A stretch of DNA of 64,000 nucleotides from Limnephilus marmoratus (taxonomy: Eukaryota; Arthropoda; Insecta; Trichoptera; Limnephilidae), in NCBI GenBank assembly GCA_917880885.1, contig OU862906.1, positions 60,306,665 to 60,370,664 on the forward strand, given 5' to 3'. Of this stretch, positions 11,190 through 22,529 are shown in pieces (the first letter of the stretch is position 1; each line of letters opens with the position of its first letter). The notes beneath the pieces were generated by a model. It saw only the letters and a list, made by a program, of their open reading frames with translations, was not told the origin of the DNA and ran no database searches. A program made the translations under genes and the position numbers.

Positions 11190-12110
11190 GAATTCAAATG
11201 CTTCGGCACCTACTCCCTAAACTTTTATACTAAGTACAGTTGTTGTTATAGAAGAGAAAAAGCTCTTTGCAGTTAGGCACTCATTTTGAAATAAACATCA
11301 CACGGAAAATAAATTAAGAAAAGAAGCTATTATCGCGCGTCCTAGATTTTCATCTTAAGCAAATACTATTTATGGTATAAAAATAATTATTATCGAGCAA
11401 ACAGCAATATGATCACACTCGAGTCCGAGTAGAGGCGATTCCAAACTGCGTTACAGATAATCTATTGAGTGGGGAAACTCTCGGGGAATTTTCGAACTGT
11501 AACGGTTCTATTCAGGAAATACGGGCCGGAGGAAATTAAATAACAAAGCAAGAACTGGAGTTATTCTAAGGTTTTACTTGGGGTTCCGCGAGGGTCTATT
11601 GTGGGTCCGTATGATTAATGAGCTTTCGTGAATGATATTTATTTTCAATGATCACTCAACATTAAAAAGTGATTTTTCATAATTTTCTAATATCAATGAT
11701 CAGGTTATTACACCACGAAATTTAATTTTAAATATTGCTACTGTGTTTTTGTAATTAGATTGTTTTTACTGATATTTTACATGTCCTACAGCTTTTAAAT
11801 AGTTTTATACTCATTAGATAATAAATATTCTAAAAAGGTTAATGTTTCATGTATATAAATATTCTTTATTTTATTACGAATAGCATCCATTTTGCCTCGC
11901 AGGAAATGTGGATATATTCTTTAAATCCTACATTGAATTTAAGCGTGAAATATTATATAAGCTTTAACTGTATGTACCTAGTACCTACCTGCAACCTTTT
12001 TCTCCCATTTTTAAATGCTTTATTGGGCAAAATATTTTCTTTTTGCAATTTTGACTCTTTTGCAATGTACTGTTATTTATACTTTTATGCAACATATTTG
12101 TGTATATACG
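11190..12110. other. Unique DNA, no gene
   Basis: A GC-balanced unique island lies at about 11400-11640. The 164-residue frame starting at 11849 is only coding-like after about residue 90, where it enters the LINE fragment described next. The upstream part is AT-rich and chance-like. Confidence 0.4.
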
Positions 12111-12114
12111 ACGC

Positions 12115-12345
12115 AAATGTGAATGGTAGAAGAAGTCGGGGACGCCCGAGGAAGACATTGCACGATCAAGTGAATCAGATACTTGAGTCGGGCCATGTCA
12201 AAAGTCAGAATAACAGAAGAGTATGTATGAGACGATGTATGAATGTGAGTGAGGCAAAGAGTGTGTGCCAAGACCGAGTTGTTTGGCGGTCCGTCCTCTC
12301 TGCCTACCCCTGCGGGGAAAGGGCGCGATGGTTAGTTAGTTAGTT
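12115..12345 (+). pseudogene. LINE reverse transcriptase C-terminal fragment
   Basis: Translation gives a GRRSRGRPRKT motif followed by MRRCMNVSEAKSVCQDRVVW and SAYPCGERA. This is the C-terminal tail seen in many insect non-LTR retrotransposon polyproteins; the clade is not certain. Only about 75 residues remain and no RT palm motif is present, so the copy is 5' truncated. It ends in a TTAG/CTTA simple-repeat tail at 12328-12356, which suggests the true 3' end of the element. Confidence 0.75.
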
Positions 12346-12351
12346 ACTTAC

Positions 12352-12599
12352 TTACTACGGAGTGGTGGTGGGGGGGGAGGTAGAGGTGGGAGAGGTAGAG
12401 GGGGGAGAGGTAGAGAGTGGGGGAAGGGCGGTGAAAGGGGAGGGTGGGAGGGGGAGGGGAGGGTTTGGTGGAGGGGGAGGAGTGGAATGGGAGGGGGGAA
12501 GGGGGTTGATGGGGGGAGTGGTGTGGGGAGAGGGAAGATGGAGGAGGCGGTGTGGGAATCCCCTAATACCATGCGAGCGAAGCCGCTGGATAAAGCTAG
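12352..12599 (+). mobile_element. Helitron-like element, 3' part with purine tract
   Basis: A nearly pure purine tract (about 12358-12545, G-rich) leads into GGAATCCCCTAATACCATGC, a GAGCGAAGC hairpin region and the terminal CTAG at 12596-12599. The same order is seen at 57290-57411 and 62030-62203. The 5' half is missing. Proline-rich frames on the other strand are composition artefacts. Confidence 0.7.
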
Positions 12600-12659
12600 C
12601 AATAAATATAATAAAGATTTTAGAGCACACACCGATCTGATCTAAACAACATTTGATCT

Positions 12660-12910
12660 AATCAACAATCTGATAATAAACATCTTTTTACCAAAATACT
12701 TCTCAATTAAAATTATATTCAACAAGGACACTCACAGACATAACACAAAGACGTGCAAGGAAATCAGGTTTCTATAAAAGGACAAGGCGAATACGCAGAA
12801 CAGTTTACTGTACAAACATATCATATAATAAGTCATATAACACGCTACCAGAAACTTTAAAGTCCACACCAATTGGAAAGTTCAAGATGTATCGTAGGAG
12901 CTAGGTACAT
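12660..12910 (+). pseudogene. LINE C-terminal remnant
   Basis: With frame changes, the sequence gives words typical of the end of LINE polyproteins: an RRRNQ-like block, then SYNTLPETLKSTPIGKFK. No palm motif is left and stops interrupt it. It is a short fossil of a different LINE copy from the one at 12115. Confidence 0.5.
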
Positions 12911-12976
12911 AAAAATACATAAAATTTAGTTTGCAATATTATAATTAATTAGAAAATTGTAAACTTAAGAGGGCAA

Positions 12977-13545
12977 TTTTAGTATAATAAGGTTATTCCA
13001 TAGGTCGTTGGCAGATTTGTTAAATTTTCAAAAAAGTTTTTGTATTATACCACACCCATTTCAAATAATGTAATCATGCAGTAAAATAAATCAATACATT
13101 ATCTAGCAGAGTTATGTATTAGAATTTTAATTTTAGTTTCAATAAAATCATTAAAAAATATGTACGTACATGTGTTTCTTGACGAAAATTGGTCCATTTG
13201 TGTATTTATTTGCGCACTTACAAACTAATATATTTCAGATTTTTTTAACATTCTTATTAAATTTAGCCATTATTGAAAAATGATAAATACTTATAATCAA
13301 AAAATAACTACAAAAAGTACACTATTTTAATAGTTTTATCATCACGCCTTTCAGCATTTTTGGATGAAGGTATAAATTATAGCTAATTTGGATTGAAATA
13401 AATTCGATATTGAGTTATAATTTTAAAAAGCTGGTACGGAGAATAATTAATCTTTCTCATTGTAACCGCCTTGCACGATCGGAAGAACAACTTTCGACGA
13501 AATGTGGATTTTCGTCCGCTGGCTGGTTAAACGCTCTTAAATGTA
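12977..13545 (+). repeat. Dispersed repeat D1 (copy 1)
   Basis: About 570 bp matching the reverse complement of 54123-54698. Shared words include CATAGGTCGTTGGCAGATTT, GTTTCTTGACGAAAATTGGT, CATTTTTGGATGAAGGTA and CCGCTGGCTGGTTAAACG. No terminal inverted repeat or coding capacity is obvious, so the class is unknown. Confidence 0.7.
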
Positions 13546-13724
13546 AAAATTACAAAAATAAAAAATTAATAAATAAAAAATAAGACTAATGCAAAGTTAT
13601 TTTTATTATTGTTTTCTAGTGATCTCAAAATAAATACACAAATGAGATATTTAACATTATCGTATGATCACTTGCACCGCGTACCGGCGAATATTGGGAG
13701 ATAAAAAAATTATATACCTACATA

Positions 13725-14165
13725 TAAATATATACATTATTATTACGCCAGCGTCCGTACGGTTGAAATTTAAGAAACCGACTTCGAATACATCACTGAC
13801 GCTGCGCCTTATGCAAAATCGTCTTCGTACTTGAAGTTTGTTACAAAACTACTTTCGTAATAGAACCGAATTAAAGCAAGTACCAAAAGAAGGAGCTACT
13901 TACGTTAACAGCTAGCGTGAGGAACGTCGGCTAGTAGGCAATTTGCATCTGGATTTATATTTTTGTGAATCTCTCCGGTTATGGAGAGGTGGGTGATATA
14001 ATTATTATTGTAGAGTTGTGAATAATAATATCACTGGATCGCCTGAGATAATTTTTCGGAGGAATCGGCTAATTTGGAATCAGTTCCCATCGGATTTATA
14101 AAATGGTCACCAACACTACTGGGTGAAGCCGAACCGAAAGCCGCCCACAGGGCCTAAACCTGCTA
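13725..14165 (+). repeat. Dispersed repeat D2 (copy 1)
   Basis: About 440 bp matching the reverse complement of 31970-32440. Shared words include TAATAGAACCGAATTAAA, CATCGGATTTATAAAATGG-like and TGGTCACCAA. No open frame is conserved between the copies; class unknown. Confidence 0.65.
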
Positions 14166-14244
14166 TGCTTTTAATTGCTTGTTTATGATAATTATTTGAG
14201 GAAAAGTAAGTTTCATGAACATGAAATGTGGAAGCAAATGACAA

Positions 14245-15450
14245 ACTATTTCAAATAATATGGACATTACAAAACATTACATTAAACAAAACCTCAGTGG
14301 AACCATTATATCTTATGCGGACGACACGATTATCATAATTAAGGGTAGTGACTGGAAAATTGTAAACGAAAATGCAAATAATGACATCCATATCCTAAAA
14401 ACCTGGTTCGATACAAACCTTCTTACAATCAATGCAAAAAAAAACAGTTTATATCCCTTTCTCAATAAATAAATCCAAAACTTATCCCAACATTAATATA
14501 ACTATACACAACACAAAATGTAACAAAGATGTCTGTAATAATTCATGTACCATATTAAACCATGCAACTGAAATAAAGTACCTGGGCGTAATTGTAGACC
14601 AACATATGAAATGGAACAGACACATATGTGAACTTGTTAAACGCATTAGGAAATGTATCTATATATTCATTAGATTAAGAAATATTCTCAAATTAAACAA
14701 CCTAAAAAAAGTCTATTATGCACTAGTCCAATCACTTATTCAGTATGGAATCATTGGATGGGGAGGTGCATATGAAAAAATTATAAGTCCTGTAAAAGTG
14801 GTACAAAAACTAATTATTAAAGTAATTTTAAAAAAACCACCAACATTCCCTTCAGCATCATTGTTCAAAATTTTCGAAGTACCAAAAATTGAAGACCTCT
14901 ATAAAAAAGATTCAATACTACAAATATTCAATGAAAATGTAACTAAAAAATTTAAACTCAACTCATCATTAAGGCATAAATTTAACTTCCAAATTCCCCT
15001 ATTTTCAACACAACAAATGCACAACAATTATATTTACAAAGGCATAAAATATTTTAATAATCTTCCCGATGAAATTTAAAAAATAACAGATTTCGTAACA
15101 TTCAAGAAAAAGGTCAAATTAATCTTTTAAAAAAATCAACAACCATAACAACACCAATCAAAATGTTATAACTTCAATTCCTAGCATATCAAAAATTAAC
15201 ATCACAACATAGTTTATATTTATTGTATATACTAAGTAAAATGTATGTTATAAAAGTGAAAAATAGTAGTTTATATATTATATTTATATAAAGTTTATAT
15301 TTATTGGAAAATGTAAGTAAAATGTATGTTATAAAAATGAACTAGCTGTAAAATAACTCCTACGCTAAGCTCAAGAGCTAGTACTCTTCATTGGCGTAGA
15401 ATTTCAAAAATCATGTATCTTTTCATTAAATAAATAAAAAAAAAATATAT
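14245..15450 (+). pseudogene. 5'-truncated LINE reverse transcriptase with 3' UTR and A tail
   Basis: The first frame (14260-14472) contains the RT catalytic box SYADDT and the following thumb-side TWFDTNLLTINAKK motif. The second frame (14432-15079) continues in a different phase with IKYLGVIVDQHMKWNRHI, YYALVQSLIQYGIIGWGG and, at the end, GIKYFNNLPDEI. The phase change falls in a run of nine A at 14436-14444, so a one-base slip split the gene. Upstream fingers and endonuclease are missing, as in a 5'-truncated insertion. The 3' UTR includes a partial duplication (15209-15260 versus 15292-15337), a hairpin near 15359-15402 and an A-rich tail at 15426-15446. It resembles Jockey/CR1-group LINEs; the exact clade cannot be set by eye. 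Confidence 0.8.
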
Positions 15451-15454
15451 CCGA

Positions 15455-16035
15455 CAATTTAATTTGGTCAAAGCGTAGGTAAAAAAAACACTGTCCAACC
15501 CAATACATTATTGTATATCACAATTACCTACTTCGTTGGTTAGTACAATAAAAGCATGTAATGGAAATATGATGTTACGTTGATTGGGCCAATAAAGTTT
15601 TAGGCTCAAGCCAAAGCCGCTGCAAATGATCGCCCTTTTTATGAAATGGGTATCCCACAAGTAATTCCCTAATGTCCTTCATTATCCAACATATTGATAG
15701 CCCTAAGTGGTGTAATTGTCCAGTATTGTATAATAAAACGAACGTAAATATATGGGTAACGGATTAACGGATTAACGGATAGCCCCGTCCGTTAAACGTA
15801 TTCGTCCCTTGGGTAACGGAAGCCAGTCGCTAACGAATCCCGGTACGTTAATCGTCGAACCGTGGATCAGTATGGGTGGGCTGGATTTTAATTTAACAAG
15901 GTATTTGAACTTGTTTACAACAACTATTTCACAAGCATTTTTTACCTAACTGTAATTAAAAATGTCTTGTTACATAGATAACAATTGATAACATATCTTC
16001 TTCAAACTTTGCAAAAATACCTTGTGGCAACATTA
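15455..16035. other. Unique DNA with short GGATTAAC repeats
   Basis: No gene. At 15752-15785 GGATTAAC-type words repeat in tandem, and related TAACG words continue to about 15860 in both orientations, possibly a small repeat remnant. Confidence 0.35.
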
Positions 16036-16040
16036 TTGAT

Positions 16041-16242
16041 ATAATGAAAAACAAATAACTTAGTTTACATCACTTTATAATTAACAATATCGAGATGTTT
16101 TAATAACAATGTTATCTTCATCGGGACAAGTTGATATATTAACAACTTGTCCTGATGAAGATAACATTGTTATTGAAACATTTCGATATTGTTAATTACT
16201 CGTATATAGTGGTGTCAAGTAAGTTATTTGTTTTTCATTATA
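16041..16242. repeat. Inverted repeat, about 100-bp arms, with ribozyme-like core
   Basis: Arms at about 16041-16135 and 16140-16242 pair almost throughout, with a few mismatches and a very short loop. The right arm contains CTGATGA (16152-16158), a short hairpin (GATAAC / GTTAT) and GAAAC (16175-16179). This is the same spacing logic seen in the Penelope-type repeats at 34144 and 34469, though the surrounding sequence differs. Confidence 0.75.
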
Positions 16243-16439
16243 ATTGATATATCGACTGTGGGAAAATAAAAACTAACTTAAAACTACTTTTACATCTAAT
16301 AATTGATTATTAACTTACTGAACATTTCTTGGATCTTTTTTTTAAGAAGGAATAATATTTCGGGGTACGAATAACATTACAATACATTTATTTTTTATTT
16401 TTTATGACCTAGGGCCATAGTTATATGCGGAAAGTTGTT

Positions 16440-16960
16440 GCTTACGCAATAATTACAGACTTAGGCTGAATTTAGTCTCACGCTCACCGTCAGCGCTCAT
16501 CAGCTAGCGCTCATCAGATCAGCGCGTAGTTCGTCAGCGCTGAGGCTCAGCGTGGCTCGTTTCAGTATCGTACTGACCACCTTACTGTACAGACGAACAC
16601 CAAAATGCGGAGTGTATTATTTATTGCTGCTTTGTACTACCTATCCCAAAAAAATAAAAACGATTCGCCATGACTGTACACGCTGACGATGTCCGCTCCG
16701 CTCGACACTAGAACGCTCACTGAAAGCAGAGGCGCTCGTGCAATCGTCAGCGCCGACAGCTACACGGCGCCGACGCGCGACGCGTACGGCCGCGTATCCA
16801 TCAGCGCTGACCACCTTGCGCGCTGATAGCTACGCGTCATTCAAAAACGCTTAATAGAAGTTGATATATCTCGACCATCAGCGCAGGCGTAGCACTGGCG
16901 GACGAATTGAAGGCCCGACGCGACATCTGGGTCCAACCCGACGCATTGGTCACTGCTAAC
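16440..16960. other. GC- and CpG-rich island with repeated TCAGCGC words
   Basis: A sharp change from the AT-rich surroundings. TCAGCGC occurs at least six times between 16495 and 16885, some as the palindrome TCAGCGCTGA, along with several GCTCATCAGC-like words. No long open frame crosses it. It may be a repeat with internal subrepeats, a regulatory island or a GC-rich MITE; no second copy lies in this window. Confidence 0.5.
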
Positions 16961-17156
16961 ATAAGCACCCGCTAAACTGCCAAACTAGTTTGTCAGCAGG
17001 TCAATGTCACAATATTAATTATAACACCAAATCACGCGTATAACGAGAAAACACAATATAGAAAATAGATATAAATAATATAATTACTAGTGACAAAAGT
17101 ACAAAGGCATAAAAAGCACATAGATATAACACGAGAAACATACCAATAGGCATACG

Positions 17157-17725
17157 CTTGCATTCAATAAAAGGTCGAAAATAATAGACTTGCATTCAAT
17201 AAAATGTCGAAAATAATAGAATCGAATAATATAGACCTAAAACTGAGAATACTCCTCATCAAGACCAATGTATGGAGTATCTTGATGTACGGCTGCGAAA
17301 CATGGTGCCTATCCGAAAGAGATAAACGGGGACTAGAGGCTTTTGAGATGTGGTCCTATAGAAGACTATTAGGAATTTCCTTGAGAGACCACATTACAAA
17401 TGAGGAGGTTCTCCAAAGAATCGAAGGAGGAAGGCACCTGCTCAGGACCTTGTCCGAAAGGCGTGCAAGATGGATCGGCCATGTAATAAGACAAGAAGGC
17501 CTCTTGCATGCCATAATGGAGGATATGATCGAGGGGACAAACTCTAGGGGACGCCCACGCCGAGAGTACCTGGAGGACCTGCTGGTGAACGTGCGCTGCT
17601 CATCATATGAAGACTTCAAAAGAGCCGCACAAGACAGGGAAGAGTGGAGGAGACGAATAGATGAAATTGCTGCAAACCAATCCCAGGATTGAAACCAGAG
17701 AGAGAGAGAGGCAGGCACACAACGA
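17157..17725 (+). pseudogene. 5'-truncated LINE ORF2 C-terminus (family with GCETWCLSERDKR)
   Basis: The 162-residue frame at 17204-17692 contains ILMYGCETWCLSERDKR, YRRLLGIS, ERRARWIGHVIRQEGLLHA and GRPRREYLEDLL, the post-RT C-terminal region of an insect LINE (RTE-like or related; clade uncertain). The RT palm is absent. At the 5' edge a stretch of about 33 bp (TTGCATTCAATAAAA ... AATAATAGA) is tandemly duplicated. The 3' end is a GA run at 17698-17711. A second copy with more of the gene lies at 26484-27352; the two are nearly identical where they overlap, so both are fairly recent. Confidence 0.85.
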
Positions 17726-17819
17726 ACTTAAAAACACTCAAAGGCATCTTAAAACTTAAGATTTCATGCATAAAATCGATGTATACTAATGTAGAGGTAT
17801 TTAAAAACAATATTTTTTA

Positions 17820-18960
17820 AATCTTGATCGATTAACCATTTTCCAGCATTTTTCTTAATTTAATGGTGCAATGTGAAATCACTTTTTGTATTCATTAACA
17901 CCTTATTAATTAACATATTCATTAAGACTACAAGATAAATTAATGTTCATCGCCCGTAACAGACTTGCCTCCATTTTGACTAAATCTTGTGTTGTTGTTG
18001 TGTACTTTTCCCTGTAAATGGAATCAGTCAATGGATTTGGCATACAATTTTAAACCGTAATATCCCTCGAACAGGTAAAAAATAATAAATTAACTGAGTT
18101 GTGCATAAATAGTTTTGCTTACCAAAAGCTTAGTCACAGAGTTTTAGATTGTTGAATGTAATCTATGTACTTGTACGAATTTGTCCAAGACTTGACAAGT
18201 TTGTTTCTGATGGTAGATTCCACTAGTGTTAATAGTTTATTTTTTACGTACTTACTTACAGGCATAAAATAAAATTAATTTTGTAAATTCACCCCCATAA
18301 TAGTTCGTAAACGTTTGCAGATACTACTTAAGTGAGTATCCCATTTCATGTTCCTGTCAAACATACATACGTTTGTAAGAGTATCTCCAAACAAACATTC
18401 GATCATTCCACATTTATGTAAAGATTGCACCAAAACTGCATTGGTTTTGTCATATTACCTCTGGTAAAATTGAAAAAAAAAACTAGTCACATTAATCATG
18501 AAACACCAGCGGTACTACTTCTATACTACATTTCAAACTGGTGCAAAGCCGGCCGACCCCGTGCTGTGTACCGCTTACAAAAGTATGGAAATTTCATATT
18601 TGAATCTTGGAAAGGATTCAAAATCGGACATGCTCGTAACTTTGCCAAACTTTTCGTTGTTGAATGTGGTCTGACAAACGCCCTTTTAACGCTTCATAAG
18701 ATAAGGAAGGAAATACATACAAAGAGTTTCCTGTTTCCTCTGCCAGCATGTTACTTTAACATACCTTCTCGCAAAGGTTGACAGCTAGGTAGGTAGGTAC
18801 TAGCGAAATTCCTTACGTTGTTGAATTCAGCAAAATAAACTATTTGGCCTAAAAAATATATGTTCCTACGTCGAGACAACTTTCATTTTGTTGTTGTTAC
18901 TTTGTGAAGTTTTTTTTTATCTAGCATTTATATTTCATAATATTTGTCATTAAATGTTTA
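17820..18960. other. Unique DNA, no gene
   Basis: AT-rich with one more balanced patch at 18540-18780. The 118-residue frame at 18425-18781 shows no recognisable domain and I do not support it as a gene. Confidence 0.4.
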
Positions 18961-18964
18961 ACAA

Positions 18965-19298
18965 ACTTTTTCATTTTATTTATTTATTTATTTTACATCT
19001 ATATATATATTACACTTTTCACCTTATTAATAACATTTTTACACATGTAATATATTTTGAAAACCTTTTTAGATATTAATTATGCATTTCATTATGTTGG
19101 GTGTAAGGTAGGTTTGAGAAGGTGAAACTGTTGGTTGGTGATATTGTATGTTTCGTGAACACCTCACTAGGAGAACCTGTGCTGAGGTATTTACGTGTTT
19201 ATGATTAAGTGTGACAAGTACAAGTATTTATGTGTCGTAGTAGAAAGTTATTTTTTTCTTTTTTTACATTTTAATAATTATTCAGAAAAAAATAATAA

Positions 19299-19331
<33 letters not shown>

Positions 19332-20285
19332 TACATATGTATTGGTAAATTCTTGAAAGACATGTTTATTCATTTTCCACTTTTTATAGTTTGGTTATGT
19401 TTGGTTAGGAATTAAAGTATTTTGAATAAAGTGAATATCTTGATTTTTGATCCAGGCTGTGATATGTTTTTTGTGAATGTTTGTAGATGTATTTGCAGTA
19501 AGAATTTGTTTCAGAGTAATGGGCATAAAATTAAAAAGTTTGATTGCATAATACTGAAAATGTCTTTGTCCGTATGTTGTGTGTGTTTTAGGTATGTTCA
19601 GGGTTATATTTGTTAAGGACCTGGTTTTTATTATTGTTTTGGGTTGAATTGGAATATGGCGTTTGTTTTGGAGGAAGTGTAGTAGAGCAGATTTGGCATA
19701 AAGTGGACATGACTTCCAATGTTTTGTATATTTCGTTTGAATCTGTATAGAAAGGGACTTGCAGGCTTAGTTTAATTATCGCCTTTTGAATCTTTTGAAT
19801 TGGGTCAATTGCTATATTTGTAGCACTTCCCCAAGCCAGTATTCCATATGTGGCAATGGATTGACAAAGTGCAAAATATATGGATCTGAGTATTGTTATT
19901 GTGAAAATGTTTTTAATGGATTTTATTAGATGCATGACTCCTTTTAGTTTATTTGTAATGAATGTTATGTGGTCAGTCCAGCGTAAGTGTTTATCAATAA
20001 TAACCCCTAGGTATTTTGTTTGTTTGACCCTTTCTATATACTCGCATTGACAATTAGAAGAAGTTTGTTCACAGTCATGCAGAAACAGGTCTATGTTGGA
20101 AGGAGGTTGTCCTCTTAGTGTTATACTATGTGTAATGTATTTTGTTTTGATAGTATTAACGGTAAGAGTATTACTATTTAGCCATTTTTTGACAACTGAC
20201 AAACTTTTTTCGGCTATTGCGAATACATCTTTCCATGTGGCTGCTTGACAAAGAAGAACTGTATCGTCAGCGAAGGTCACGATTT
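18965..20285 (-). pseudogene. 5'-truncated LINE reverse transcriptase, minus strand
   Basis: The 230-residue minus-strand frame (20280 to 19588) begins at the RT palm box TFADDTVLL and continues with KKWLNSNTLTVNTIKTKY, TKYLGVIIDKHLRWTDHITF, and SIYFALCQSIATYGILAWGS. This is the same RT-thumb architecture as the element at 14245 but a different family. Upstream parts are missing. Downstream, 19588-18965 is decayed 3' sequence ending in an AAAT-type tail (seen as TTTATTTATTTATTTA on the + strand). A TA microsatellite at 19300 lies within it. Confidence 0.8.
19300..19329. repeat. (TA)n microsatellite
   Basis: About fifteen uninterrupted TA units inside the 3' region of the minus-strand LINE. 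Confidence 0.95.
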
Positions 20286-20639
20286 TACCTTCAATTACTC
20301 AACCTGTTTTAAAAATATCTCAACGGCACAACCTCAAAGGCTTCAATGCAGCTGAGTAATGTTTGCTTGATATGCCCATAGCCTCCAATAAGCGTCGAGT
20401 CAAAGTGAGTGGAAGTGTCATTATCAACAAATGCGCGATTCAAAAATATAAAAATTATTTTACGAATTCACAATTTTTAAACTAGGATTAATTTCTTTCA
20501 ATAAATTGAAAAGTTTCAGTTTGACTATTCCTTCAGAAGGAGAAATAGCTATCACATAAAAACCAGCAAAAAATCATCAAAATAAAAAATTCTACAAAAT
20601 AAATATCAGTAAAAAAAACAGTCAGAGGAAAACAATTTC

Positions 20640-20880
20640 ACTCAGGGCCTATGTCATCTTAAGGGATGTTGTAATGCTGCGATGCCTATATATTTCATCT
20701 TAGGTTTGTTTAAGGAAGGGAAGGGTAGGAAGTTCTGCGAAGGAAAAAGGTTTGAGGAGTGGGATCCGGCCCGCCACGCAGCATGTGGGCAGACGCATCC
20801 GCCACCAAAACCTGGACAAATCTCACTCCATGAACCCGGGCACCCCTGCTACCCATACCCGCGTACCAAATTGATAAAAT
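20640..20880 (-). repeat. S2 repeat copy
   Basis: Minus-strand S2 copy with CTCAGGGCCTATGTCATCTT at its 3' side, AGGAAAAAGGTTTGAGGAGT in the body and CATGAACCCGGGCACCCCTG at the head side. Confidence 0.7.
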
Positions 20881-20984
20881 TATTTCAAAATACCTATCTT
20901 CAGCCTGAAAATAAATCAGTTAGTGTTCAATGACCCATATCACTTAAAATCTTTCGAGATATCTTGAATTAGGCACTAATTTCA

Positions 20985-21130
20985 CATTCCACGTGTAATG
21001 TATGACGAGTCCTCAGGCCCTCGACTAAACCGAGACGGACCCTCGCGCGACCCGCCACCGTGCCACCGAGCAGCAAACAGCTTCCAACAGACCAGAATCA
21101 CAGGAGTTGACCGAGGTGAGTCTTAGCCAT
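20985..21130 (+). other. GC-rich unique patch ending in a splice-donor-like site
   Basis: About 130 bp of GC-rich, non-repetitive DNA ends at ACCGAGGTGAGTC, a strong match to a 5' splice site. This could be a non-coding first exon, but no promoter, start codon context or partner exon supports it. Low confidence. Confidence 0.2.
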
Positions 21131-21770
21131 TGCAATTAATTATCCCTGCCCGATTGGTTTCCGGACAAATTCGGGAATTGACGCTATCCTCCCATCTCCA
21201 GATTGCTTGCGGAGGAGGGTCGAACGGGGGGCATTCCAGGAAATTGCCTGGTCACACTTTAATAAAGGGCACAAATGCGGAATCCACTCGGTAACGCTAC
21301 GTGTAATGTGTAGTGTTACATCGATATGTTTGTACCAGAATACAGTGGTTAGATCTGTCGATGAATTGGTATTGATATATTTTAATATAACATTGAAAGC
21401 AAAGATTTTTTTTATAATAAAAGCAGGGCTCATGTAAAAAAAATATCAGATACTTCTACTGTATTCTTGCAGGTAATATTTCAAGTGAGGGTGATATGGT
21501 TCCACTGACTCTTGATATTAAGGGCCATTGTGCGATGTAACGTAAAAATAGTAGATAATTTTAAAACAATAACAAAGATTGAATAATTTGTTTCTAATTG
21601 GTAAGCTTTATCCATTATTACCGATCGCAAAATCTTTTTCAGAAAATGTCTTGTAAATTGCGATACTCGGCGGTTTGTTCACATAGATTTGGGAATATCT
21701 ATCGCTAGTCGATGGAAATAACAATACTTAACTCGGCGAGGGCATGGTGAAAAAATGTAACAAGAAGTAT

Positions 21771-22523
21771 GTGGCAGGGTATGACATACCCGTTTACAAA
21801 TTTGCCTGTAAAACTTGATTCTCAAGAAAAAGCATTATATTAATTATTTTTTATTGTAGCTAGACTACATTATAACGTATTGGAAATGAAACATTTGCGC
21901 CATTTTAACAATTTTTATATTTTACTTAAATGGAAACAAGTCAGGTGCTTGTTTTCCATTTAAGACTTGTTTTCTGTTGAAAATTTATAGTGCAAAAATT
22001 TTCACTCTCTAAAAAAAACTACAAAGGAACTAAAGAAAACAAGTTTTATGAAAAAAAAACTTATGACAGAACTTGAAACAAGTAACTATATAAACAAAAA
22101 AAAACAAAAACTTTCAGGAATATCTTAGAAACTGGAGTTCAAATCAGTGCAGTTTTTACTTAGAAAATACTAAGTAATTTCTAATACTTCTTACAGCATT
22201 GACCGAAGTCGGGTTTTTCACTTTCAACGTCCATTTTCTATTAAAATCTACAATGCAGCTAAGAAAGTAAGTTAAAATAGCAGAAAAGTAATGTTATTTT
22301 TTGTCTCGAAATATATAGATACACCAGCATGTATCACATACCCGAACGCAGTTTGCAAGCGTACAACTCGAGCGTAGGCAGCCGCGACACTGCGATCACA
22401 CCAGCATTCCCTCACGTACCCCTTTAACTCCAGCTACTCAAACCAACAACAGGTTTGAAGGTCACAAACAAAAAACACATGCAAATAAGTAGGTAACTTG
22501 GTGGGTATGACATACCCTGCCAC
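21771..22523. mobile_element. Element with 21-bp inverted ends (MITE-like)
   Basis: Perfect inverted ends GTGGCAGGGTATGACATACC(C) at 21771-21791 and 22503-22523. Each end is itself nearly palindromic (GGGTATGACATACCC). The interior of about 710 bp has no coding frame; a GC-rich patch lies at 22330-22440. No target duplication was found, so the superfamily is unknown. Confidence 0.6.
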
Positions 22524-22529
22524 ACCCTC

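Noticed and set aside
12328..12356. TTAG repeats as an internal telomeric (TTAGG) site
   Set aside because: Unit is four bases (TTAG, CTTA) and directly follows a LINE end, fitting a LINE tail.
12348..12640. Proline-rich and glycine-rich frames over the purine tract (also at 864-1277, 60237-60710 and 61842-62253)
   Set aside because: Pure composition effect of the Helitron purine tracts; frames are open on both strands and in several phases.
18425..18781. 118-residue frame as a host gene
   Set aside because: No recognisable motif and an AT-rich low-complexity start; no support from context.
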